The notes beneath the pieces were generated by a model. It worked only from the letters and a program-made list of their open reading frames with translations. It was not told the DNA's origin and ran no database searches. A stretch of 6,326 nucleotides of DNA, taken from assembly GCA_030037055.1 (NCBI GenBank), contig JASHRZ010000146.1, positions 1 through 6,326 on the forward strand. Direction: 5' to 3'. Made by a program: the position numbers and the translations under genes. This document shows positions 1 to 5,745 of the stretch, piece after piece. The number at the start of each line of letters is the position of its first letter. The first letter of the stretch is position 1. This DNA is from Alphaproteobacteria bacterium (lineage in GTDB: Bacteria; Pseudomonadota; Alphaproteobacteria; ATCC43930; CGMCC-115725).

Positions 1-1382
1 CGCTCGTAGAGGACCGGCCGCCTCACCAGAATGTCCTGGAAGAAGAAGATGCTGGTGAGCACGCCGATCGCGAGCAGCAGGACGGCGATGTCGACGAGCG
101 AGCCGCGCCAGACGCGCTCCCAGAGCGGCGGACCGGAGTCTTTGGCGGCACGGGGGGCGGCGGCCTCGAGCGGTTGGGGCGCGGCCGGCGCCGCCGCCGC
201 CGCTGGGGCGGTCAGATACTTGTCGGGCGTCGCGTAGTCCGTCTCGACGGTGACGAAGGCCTTTTCCATCGCGCCCGTCCGCCGCTGGACCAGGAGCTGC
301 AGGCGCCAAGGCTGTGCCGGGTCGAGCCGGATGCCCTCGGGCGTGACGAAGAGGCCGATCTCGACGAAGTCGGGCGCGTCCTCGGGCGCGAGTGAGCCGA
401 TGCGCTTGTAGTCGCGATCGCGGAAGCGGATGCTGCTCTCGGCCTGGATGACCTCGATGCGGTCGAAGATGCCGCCGCGCACATAGCCCGAACCGCGGAA
501 GGAGTAGGGCCCGTCGCCGGCGATGAGTATTGCCTGCTCACCCTCCTTCAGCCGCTTCTTGAGAGTCTCGTATTCGGCCTCGCCGAGCAGGCTGCGCCCG
601 ATGGTCGGGACGCTGGCAAGCGCCACGTAAAGGTGGATATAGGACGCATCGGGCGGGCCGGTCTCGGGATGCTCGGCCGCCGCTTCATTGCCGGTGCGGC
701 GGAAGATGTCATTGATCTCGTGGTTGGTGACCCTCAGGCGGCGAACGGAACCCTCGCCGAGCAGCGCCTGAAAGCTCGCCACGACAGCGGTTTTGGTCGG
801 GTCGATCTGTCGCTCTACCGCCGGCACGGCGGCGGCGACGGTCGCGCCGCCGAGACGATGTAGCTGCGCGATCTTGATCGAGGCGCGCATGATGCTGTCG
901 CCGATCACCATCGAGCTGACCGTGGCGCCGCTGACGATGTCGACCGCGCTCTGCGTCACGGCGTCGGGCGCAAGCACCTTGCGGCCGACGTAGCCGGCGA
1001 TGAAATGCTCGATCTTCCCCTGGGGAATGCCGATGAGAAAGATCGGCTCGTGATGCTCGACCAGTTTCGCTCCGGTGATGCGGCCGTCGCGGTCGATTCC
1101 GATGACGATGTTGATCGGCTTCCCGGAATAGCCGGTGGAATCCACGACATCGGCGTTGAGGAAGGCGTAGCCGACAAGCTTCCCTTGCGCCAGCAGCGGC
1201 ACCACGGGCGGGTCGCCCTCGAGCGGGCCGAACCGGTCGGCGGCGGGGTCGATTTGCGCAGGTTGAAGGCGCGGAAGGAATTCGTCGAGGCGTCCCTTTG
1301 CGCATGCCGGGGCCTGCGCCGAAAGCAAGCCGACGAGCGCTGCCAGGAGCAGAATGGCCGGCATACGGACAAAGGATCGCAT
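1..1382 (-). CDS. nosR: NosR, membrane FMN/iron-sulfur protein for nitrous oxide reduction (3' part missing)
   Basis: NosR is a membrane flavoprotein needed for expression and electron supply of nitrous oxide reductase (NosZ), the last step of denitrification. I translated 460 uninterrupted codons; the gene leaves the window at its 3' end. Residues 1-28 form a signal peptide: Arg2 and Arg6, a hydrophobic core, then A-P-A-C-A before cleavage. The periplasmic FMN-binding domain follows, with S-G-A-T at 151-154; Thr154 is the residue expected to carry covalent FMN. An Ala/Pro-rich linker (about 397-413) precedes the first membrane helix (about 429-450, ending in I-F-F-F-Q-D). The family's remaining helices and two [4Fe-4S] motifs, which usually bring it to 700-780 residues, would lie left of the window. 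The ATG at 1382 was chosen because the signal peptide begins there; no strong Shine-Dalgarno is visible, and a GTG at 1394 and an ATG at 1364 are alternatives. The paralogue NirI has the same layout, but NosR is more likely beside nnrS. Confidence 0.93.
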   Translation of the reverse strand, partial: MRSFVRMPAILLLAALVGLLSAQAPACAKGRLDEFLPRLQPAQIDPAADRFGPLEGDPPVVPLLAQGKLVGYAFLNADVVDSTGYSGKPINIVIGIDRDGRITGAKLVEHHEPIFLIGIPQGKIEHFIAGYVGRKVLAPDAVTQSAVDIVSGATVSSMVIGDSIMRASIKIAQLHRLGGATVAAAVPAVERQIDPTKTAVVASFQALLGEGSVRRLRVTNHEINDIFRRTGNEAAAEHPETGPPDASYIHLYVALASVPTIGRSLLGEAEYETLKKRLKEGEQAILIAGDGPYSFRGSGYVRGGIFDRIEVIQAESSIRFRDRDYKRIGSLAPEDAPDFVEIGLFVTPEGIRLDPAQPWRLQLLVQRRTGAMEKAFVTVETDYATPDKYLTAPAAAAAPAAPQPLEAAAPRAAKDSGPPLWERVWRGSLVDIAVLLLAIGVLTSIFFFQDILVRRPVLYE

Positions 1383-1440
1383 GGTCGCTTGCACGTGATG
1401 AAACGAACGAAGCCGATATGAAGCGAATAACCGAGTCCCG

Positions 1441-1476
1441 CGGTAGGAATTTACTGAGGCGGCCTTGGCGCCTGCT
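1441..1476 (-). promoter_or_regulatory. Predicted nosR promoter (activator-dependent)
   Basis: Reading leftwards, TAAATT at 1453-1448 fits a -10 element, giving a start point near 1441-1442. The operator then sits at about -42 and replaces a -35 box, as in FNR class II promoters. The leader to the nosR ATG would be about 60 nt. The start point is inferred. Confidence 0.55.
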
Positions 1477-1490
1477 TTGATCCAGGTCAA
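1477..1490. promoter_or_regulatory. FNR/NnrR-type palindromic operator (anaerobox) shared by nosR and the diiron-nnrS operon
   Basis: TTGATCCAGGTCAA matches the TTGAT-N4-GTCAA consensus of the FNR/CRP superfamily (FNR, FixK, NnrR/DNR), the usual activators of nos, nir and nor genes under low oxygen and NO. It is the only such palindrome I saw between the divergent genes. Its centre (1483.5) lies about 42 bp from a -10-like element's predicted start point on each side, the class II activator geometry. Which family member binds cannot be read from the sequence. Confidence 0.88.
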
Positions 1491-1525
1491 CCATCGCGCA
1501 AAAATTCGGCGCTAGCTTGCTCTGA
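1491..1525 (+). promoter_or_regulatory. Predicted promoter of the diiron protein-nnrS operon (activator-dependent)
   Basis: TAGCTT at 1513-1518 keeps the key T-A----T bases of a -10 element and predicts a start point near 1525, placing the operator at about -41.5. The -10 is weak, as expected of a promoter that needs an activator. The transcript would begin immediately before the tandem repeat block, making the repeats its 5' leader. Confidence 0.45.
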
Positions 1526-1527
1526 GC

Positions 1528-1599
1528 ATGAAACTATTTCTTGGAATGAAACTAATTCGAGAGATGAAACCAGTTCGAGGGATGAAACTAATTCGCTGC
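1528..1599 (+). repeat. Four-copy 18-bp tandem repeat in the operon leader
   Basis: Four adjacent 18-bp units start at 1528, 1546, 1564 and 1582. The second is ATGAAACTAATTCGAGAG. All four keep ATGAAAC, then A at position 9 and TTC at positions 11-13; the second and fourth units agree over their first 14 bases. The block is markedly AT-richer than its surroundings. The unit is a multiple of three, so the reading frame is kept, and on the other strand it encodes L-V-S-S-L-E-like hexapeptides. Possible roles are a protein-binding array, a structured or coupling leader, or a recent slippage expansion; the sequence does not decide. Confidence 0.85.
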
Positions 1600-1620
1600 G
1601 GCGAGGCTGGGTGCCATTGA
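1528..1620 (+). CDS. Possible 30-residue leader peptide of MK-type hexapeptide repeats
   Basis: An ATG at 1528 opens a 30-codon frame covering the tandem repeat. Its product is four hexapeptides (MKLFLG, MKLIRE, MKPVRG, MKLIRC) followed by GEAGCH and TGA. It would be small, basic and possibly amphipathic. The ATG is only about 3 nt from the predicted transcript start, so it would be read nearly leaderless; no Shine-Dalgarno precedes it. The stop (1618-1620) overlaps the start of the diiron protein gene, which would allow translational coupling. I recognise no family. It may equally be an untranslated consequence of the DNA repeat, since every unit happens to start with ATG. Confidence 0.25.
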   Translation: MKLFLGMKLIREMKPVRGMKLIRCGEAGCH

Positions 1621-2534
1621 CGCGTTTGGAGCAGGAGCCGAAGGCGCAGGCGCGCACGCTGCGCGAGCTCGTGAGCATCGCCGCCGCGATGGAGCGCGAG
1701 GCGGTCACCCGTTACGGACTGCTCGCTGCGGAGATGACGCGGCGCGGCGACCATGGCCTGGCCGCAACCTTCCAGGCGATGCTCGAGGAGGAGCGCGATC
1801 ATCTCGACGCGATCGAGCGCTGGTCGCGCGCGGCAACCGGCCTGCCGCCCGCAGAGGCGCCCGCGTCATGGCAATTGCCGCCGGAGATTGCCCGCTCCTG
1901 GGACGAGGTTGCCGAAAGCGCTCTGCTCACGCCCTATCGGGCGTTGAGCATTGCCGTGCTCAACGAGGAGCGCGGTTTCGCCTTCTATTCCTATCTCGCG
2001 GCGAGGGCCGAGGACGCCGCGGTGCGGCAGGCGGCAGAGCGCCTTGCCGGCGAGGAGCTCAACCACGCCGCCTTGCTGCGCCGCGAGCGGCGGCGCGCCT
2101 ATCGGCGGGAGCAGGGCTCCAAGGGCGCGCGGGGCGCGCGGCCGCCGACCACGGCGGCGGATTTCGCCCAGCGCAGCGAGCGGATGGAGCGCGCGGCGGC
2201 AAGACTCTATGCGCGGATTGCTCGGCATCTTGCCGCGCTCGGCGACAAGATGGACGCCGCCGCCCTCGAGACCGTCGCCGCGCAGGAGCGCCAGGCGGCG
2301 GCGGAACCCGAAGCCGCGCCGGCCGGCGCCTCGGACGAGGACTTGTCGAGAATGAGTCGGGTCGAGCTGTTGCGCGCGGGGCTGGCGGAGGCGGAGCGGC
2401 TTTACGATTTCTACGTCGATCTCGCCGACCATGCCGGCACGGAGCCGGTGCTGCGCTCGGCGCAGGACGGCGCGGCGTGCGCCGTCCACCATCTCGGCCT
2501 GATCGCCGCCCGCCTGCACGCGCCCGTCGGCTGA
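1611..2534 (+). CDS. Ferritin-like (rubrerythrin-type) diiron protein, duplicated bundle
   Basis: This 307-residue protein is predicted soluble and cytoplasmic, with the carboxylate/His pattern of ferritin-like diiron proteins. Helix pair 1 (about 22-73) has Glu28/Glu30, Tyr35 and E61-R-D-H64; pair 2 (about 107-163) has Glu119/Glu120, Tyr126 and E149-L-N-H152. Together they make a rubrerythrin-like four-helix bundle. Pairs 3 (about 185-230) and 4 (about 249-303) look like a second copy that has lost the E-x-x-H motifs. There is no C-terminal rubredoxin domain; Cys290 is the only cysteine. The GTG at 1611 has GAGG at 1603-1606; a TTG at 1617 is an alternative, with better spacing from that site and a TTGA overlap with the upstream small frame. 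The gene lies 42 bp upstream of nnrS and is probably cotranscribed with it. Family members detoxify peroxide or handle iron or NO; a role in NO stress or iron-centre protection during denitrification is inferred. Confidence 0.82.
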   Translation: MPLTRLEQEPKAQARTLRELVSIAAAMEREAVTRYGLLAAEMTRRGDHGLAATFQAMLEEERDHLDAIERWSRAATGLPPAEAPASWQLPPEIARSWDEVAESALLTPYRALSIAVLNEERGFAFYSYLAARAEDAAVRQAAERLAGEELNHAALLRRERRRAYRREQGSKGARGARPPTTAADFAQRSERMERAAARLYARIARHLAALGDKMDAAALETVAAQERQAAAEPEAAPAGASDEDLSRMSRVELLRAGLAEAERLYDFYVDLADHAGTEPVLRSAQDGAACAVHHLGLIAARLHAPVG

Positions 2535-2576
2535 GACGCCGAGCCCAAGGGCTTCGCGCCCGCGGCCGAAGGTGGC

Positions 2577-3671
2577 ATGGTCGCGGCCATGGGCGGGCAT
2601 CGACTGTTCTTCCTGTGCGCGGCGGGCTTCGCCGGCCTGGCGATGGGCTGGTGGCTCTGGGCTTTCGGCGCCGGCGGCTGGGAGGCGCCGCTGGCGCCGT
2701 CGCGCTGGCACGCGCACGAGCTGATCTTCGGCTATCTGGCGGCCGTGCTCTCGGGCTTCCTGCTGGCGACGACTCGCGGCTGGCGCGTTCCCGTCCTTCT
2801 CGCGCTGTGGATCGCGGGGCGCGTCGCCGTCGCGGCGATGGTCAAGGGAGCGGCCTCGCCGCTCGCCGCCGCGATCGTCGATATCGCCTATCTCCCGGGG
2901 CTGGCGCTGCTGCGCGATCCGCCTTTCTGGCGCCGGCACAAATGGCCGACCATGGCGTTTCTGCCGTTGCTGCTCGCCTTTGCCGCAGCCGATGCGGCCT
3001 TCCAGCTCGATGTGCTCGGGATCCTGCCGGGCGCCGCGGAGAGGAGCCTGGGAATCACGGTCGATCTCATCGCGCTGATGATCGCGGTCGTCGCGGGCCG
3101 GCTGGTGCCGGGCTATACGCGCGCCATGCTGATCCCGGTCAAGGCGCCGCGCCACAAAGGCTATGAGAGCACCTCGGTGGCGCTCATGCTGGTGCTGATC
3201 GCGGCGGATGCGGCGGCATTCGACGGCGTGGCGGGCGTGGCTGCGCTCGCCGCCGCCGCGCTGCAGCTGCTGCGGCTCGCCGGCTGGCGCACGCGCGATG
3301 TGCTGCTCCAGCCGCTGCTGCTGATCTTGCATCTGGGATTTGCCTGGCTCGCCCTGGGCTTGGCGCTGCTCGGGCTCGCGCTGCTGACCCCTTGGCTGGC
3401 GCGGAGCGACGCGCTGCACGCCATCACCGCCGGCGCCGTCGGCAGCCTGACGATCGGCATGATGGCGCGCCTGATGCGCACGCATGCGCGGCTGCCGCTG
3501 GTCGCCGACGCCACCACCACCGCGGCCTTCGCGCTCATCTTCGCCGCCGCGCTGCTGCGCGTCTTCGCTCCGATGCTGTTGCCGATGGCGGCCTACGACA
3601 CGATTGTTGCCGCGGGCGCGTGCTGGATCGGCGGGTTCGTCCTGTTCCTGCTGAAATACGCCGCGGTCTGA
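2577..3671 (+). CDS. nnrS: NnrS, haem-copper membrane protein of the nitric oxide response
   Basis: NnrS is a polytopic inner-membrane haem- and copper-containing protein that protects cells against NO and nitrosative stress and is typically controlled by NnrR/FNR-type regulators. This 364-residue protein is hydrophobic throughout, consistent with about 12 helices. Family hallmarks are visible: W44-H-A-H-E48 followed by L-I-F-G-Y-L at the start of helix 2, G-R-L-V-P-G-Y near 174-180, L-H-L-G-F with His252, and L-H281-A-I-T-A-G-A-V-G-S-L-T-I-G with the later T-H303-A-R. Conserved histidines are thus retained. It is somewhat shorter than the roughly 400 residues common in the family, with a short N-terminus (H-R-L-F-F-L in place of the usual R-P-F-F-L). 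The ATG at 2577 follows GAAGG (2568-2572); an in-frame ATG at 2589 is possible but more poorly spaced. No separate promoter is visible in the 42 bp after the diiron gene. Confidence 0.92.
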   Translation: MVAAMGGHRLFFLCAAGFAGLAMGWWLWAFGAGGWEAPLAPSRWHAHELIFGYLAAVLSGFLLATTRGWRVPVLLALWIAGRVAVAAMVKGAASPLAAAIVDIAYLPGLALLRDPPFWRRHKWPTMAFLPLLLAFAAADAAFQLDVLGILPGAAERSLGITVDLIALMIAVVAGRLVPGYTRAMLIPVKAPRHKGYESTSVALMLVLIAADAAAFDGVAGVAALAAAALQLLRLAGWRTRDVLLQPLLLILHLGFAWLALGLALLGLALLTPWLARSDALHAITAGAVGSLTIGMMARLMRTHARLPLVADATTTAAFALIFAAALLRVFAPMLLPMAAYDTIVAAGACWIGGFVLFLLKYAAV

Positions 3672-3719
3672 GGCGTCCTTTCGCAAATCGCCGCGAGGAA
3701 CGCATCGGCCGCTCGCCGT
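3672..3719. other. Convergent gap between nnrS and the cyclase pseudogene
   Basis: These 48 bp separate the nnrS stop from the stop of the oppositely oriented cyclase remnant. A weak stem of GCGAG (3693-3697) with CTCGC (3712-3716) around a 14-nt loop is present, but no T-run follows it, so a terminator is not supported. Confidence 0.5.
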
Positions 3720-4475
3720 TCATTCCTCCGGCAGTCCGGCCATGCGCGAGCCGTCGTAAAGGCGCTCGCGCTGGGCAAGATGGATAGGGTCGTCCGACTG
3801 GACGCCGATCCGGAAGCGCGACACGGTGCGGCAGGAATCGAGCGCAAACGCGACCCGCGCGGCGGCTCGCGCTTCGTCGAGCCGGCCGAGATGCGCGAGC
3901 GCGGCTGCGAGCCAGGCGTGCTGATTCGCGAAATTTCGATTGGCCTCGATCCCTCGCCGGAACCACGCGGCCGCCTCTTCGTCGCGCTCGAGAAGCAGCT
4001 TGGAGGCGCCGGCGACGAGCATCCAGATATAGGCGGTGGTGTCGCGCGGACTGGGACGGAGCGCTTCCTGGACATGCGTCTCGGTTTCCTCGGCGCGTCC
4101 GATATAGAATTTGCCCACGCCGATGAAAGCGTGGGCCATCGCCAGATTCTGGTCCAGCGCCAGCGCATGCTCGCACTCGGCAATTCCCTGGACCGCGCGG
4201 TTGCTACTGATCTGCGCCGCACCCAGCAGGAAATGCGCTGCGCATGGTTCGGCGCCACGGCGAGGACCTTGGCTGCGGTCGCCTCGACGGCGGCGATACG
4301 CGCCGGTCGGTCCTTCGCGAGATAGGAGCTGGCGGCCAGGATATCGACGTTCGCCGCGCCGATCAGCGCCTCGATGTTGCCGGGGTCGAGCGCGAGCGCG
4401 CGTTCGAAAAAGCCGGCGCCCGCGCTATGTTTTCGAGGGTCAGCCCCTTCTGCAGGGAGGTTGAGCCCAGCAAGC
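3720..4475 (-). pseudogene. C-terminal TPR part of a broken class III cyclase gene
   Basis: This piece reads leftwards and encodes the tetratricopeptide tail of a class III adenylate/guanylate cyclase of the cyclase-TolB-like-TPR type. TPR-like helices are clear: F-F-E-R-A-L-A-L-D-P-G-N, then H-A-L-A-L-D-Q-N, E-T-H-V-Q-E-A-L and W-F-R-R-G-I-E-A-N, ending in M-A-G-L-P-E-E and TGA at 3722-3720. Three reading frames are needed to read it. The part with L-Q-K-G-L-T is in one frame, F-F-E-R-A-L in a second (a base missing near 4412-4419), and A-H-F-L-L-G onwards in a third (a base missing near 4238-4240, inside what should read A-P-N-H-A-L-A-H). At its right edge about 50 residues expected after F-D-K (the D-L-F-D-M-Q-D-E-I-V stretch of relatives) are absent. 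The expected residues come from my memory of the family. Confidence 0.85.
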
Positions 4476-4988
4476 TGTCTTTCCGGTGCCGCCTTCGACC
4501 AGGTGCGCGACAAGATCGCGACCGAGTTCACGGATCTCGGCGCAATGGAATTGAAGAACATTCCCCGGCCGGTGCGGGCCTATGCGATCGAGCTCAGCGC
4601 AAGCGCCAGGCCGCTAAGGCATCTGGAGTCCGGTTTGTCGCCAGGCGCGCCGGCGTCGATCAGCACGGCTCCCGCGCCGCGCCTTTCCATCGTCGTCCTG
4701 CCCTTTGCCAATATCGGCGGCGACCCCGAGCAGGAATATTTCGCCGACGGCGTCACCGAGACCCTGACCACGGATTTGTCGCGCATCGCCGGCTCCTTCG
4801 TGATCGCCCGAGAACACGGCCTTCACCTACAAGGGCAAACCGATCGACGTGAAGCGGATCGGCCGGCAGCTCAGGGTGCGCTATGTCCTGGAGGGCAGCG
4901 TCCAGCGCGGCGGCAACCGGTTGCGCGTCAACGTCCAGCTCGTCGATGCCGAGACCGGCAGTCATCTCTGGGCCGAGCGTTTCGACAA
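4476..4988 (+). pseudogene. Inverted middle segment of the same cyclase gene (end of cyclase domain plus TolB-like domain)
   Basis: This piece reads rightwards, opposite to both flanking pieces. It starts with C-L-S-G-A-A-F-D-Q-V-R-D-K and E-F-T-D-L-G...E-L-K-N-I-P-R-P-V-R-A-Y, the end of the class III cyclase domain. A linker follows, then the TolB/FlgO-like domain: L-S-I-V-V-L-P-F-A-N, E-Q-E-Y-F-A-D-G-V-T-E, Y-V-L-E-G-S-V-Q-R and H-L-W-A-E-R-F-D-K. An extra base near 4809-4812 shifts the frame between F-V-I-A-R and N-T-A-F-T-Y-K-G. Reversing the segment places C-L-S directly after G-G-I of the minus-strand piece and F-D-K-L-A at the lower edge, so the three pieces come from one gene. There is no start codon context for independent expression. 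Confidence 0.88.
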
Positions 4989-5381
4989 GATCCCGCCGGG
5001 TTTTGCGATGCCTTCGAGCCGCGCGGCGATGTTGACGCCGTCGCCCATGAGATCGCTGTCGCTCTCGACGATGACGTCGCCCAGATGGATCCCGACGCGG
5101 AACTCGATGCGTTTGTCCGGCGCGACGTCGGCGGTCCGCACCGCGATCTTGCTCTGCACTTCGATGGCGCAGCGCACGGCGTCGACGACGCTGCCGAACT
5201 CGATCAACCGGCCGTCGCCGGTGGTCTTGACGATGCGGCCGCCATTGGCGGCGATCACGGGCTCGATCAGCTCCTGCCGCAGCGCCCGAAGGCGCGACAG
5301 CGTGCCTTCCTCGTGTGCGCCCGCGAGCCGGGAATAGCCGGCCACGTCGGCGGCGAGAAGGGTCGTCAGCCTGCGCTGCAT
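4989..5381 (-). pseudogene. N-terminal catalytic part of the class III adenylate/guanylate cyclase gene
   Basis: The first 131 codons of a class III nucleotide cyclase are intact. They carry the metal-binding Asp12 in A-A-D-V-A-G-Y-S-R-L, the second metal Asp56 in T-T-G-D-G, and the D-G-V-N-I-A-A-R-L-E motif with Asn117 and Arg121 of the transition-state site. The ATG at 5381 starts M-Q-R-R-L-T-T-L-L-A, the usual family start, with GGAGGG at 5398-5393 upstream; a frame extension to 5429 is unlikely. The protein would run through G-I-A-K-P-G-G-I and then hit the inversion breakpoint, adding only a short out-of-context tail (L-S-K-R-S-A-Q-R) before a stop near 4962. It lacks the last strand of the cyclase fold and all effector domains, so function is unlikely, although the promoter and ribosome site may survive. 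Confidence 0.88.
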
Positions 5382-5745
5382 CGGGTTATTCGCCCTCCGT
5401 CGCGGCCGCTGGCCGGATCGGCGAATCACGCCAAAATTAATGCAAGCGCCGCGCGAACGCCATAACGCGCGGGGGTCATTGGAATCCCGTCCTGGAGGTG
5501 GCAGTTCCTCCGCCCGGGAGGCAGCAGCCTGTTCAATCGCTTCGCGATCGAACCCGAGCGGCCGACCGCCGAGCAGAGGGCCAGATTGCCGGAGGGAGGC
5601 CGGGGCCGACGATCCCGCGCGCTGCTTCAGGCGTTTATGATTGCGGCTGCTGTCTTGCTCGGACAGAGGCTCGCTCGAGCGGGCCGCGCCCTTTTAGGAA
5701 GACCGGGTCATGGACCGAAGGACGCAGCCGCCGCGGACGGTGCGT
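5382..5745. other. Non-coding stretch between the cyclase start and the PAS gene
   Basis: In these 364 bp I find no frame with a recognisable product, no tRNA-like fold and no transposon end. The only structures are an imperfect stem, GTTCAATCGC (5531-5540) with GCGATCGAAC (5544-5553), 9 of 10 pairs around a TTC loop and without a T-run, and a GGAGG/CCTCC pair near 5494-5511. The left end should contain the old cyclase promoter, but no clear -35/-10 pair can be assigned. Confidence 0.5.

Noticed and set aside
1005..1421. Plus-strand frame opposite the nosR 5' end
   Set aside because: No family resemblance, and it is antisense to a gene with clear motifs.
709..1494. A 261-codon minus-strand frame overlapping nosR
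   Set aside because: It is Arg-rich low complexity in a shifted frame; the true frame reads a full NosR N-terminus with signal peptide and S-G-A-T motif.
1528..1599. Tandem repeats as a CRISPR array
   Set aside because: The units are directly adjacent with no unique spacers, only 18 bp long, and no cas gene is in the window.
1866..3686. A roughly 600-residue minus-strand open frame opposite the diiron and nnrS genes
   Set aside because: The product is low-complexity, rich in Arg, Gln and Gly with no domain; it is an antisense effect of GC-rich codon use in two well-recognised plus-strand genes.
3693..3716. Shared terminator between nnrS and the cyclase remnant
   Set aside because: Only a 5-bp stem with a 14-nt loop and no U-tract.
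4476..4988. Site-specific invertible switch (phase variation)
   Set aside because: There are no long inverted repeats at the ends (only a 4-bp match), no recombinase gene in the window, and the flanking gene has further frameshifts that flipping back would not repair.
5531..5553. Hairpin as a terminator for the PAS gene
   Set aside because: The stem is imperfect and no T-run follows on either strand; it also lies about 190 bp beyond the PAS stop.
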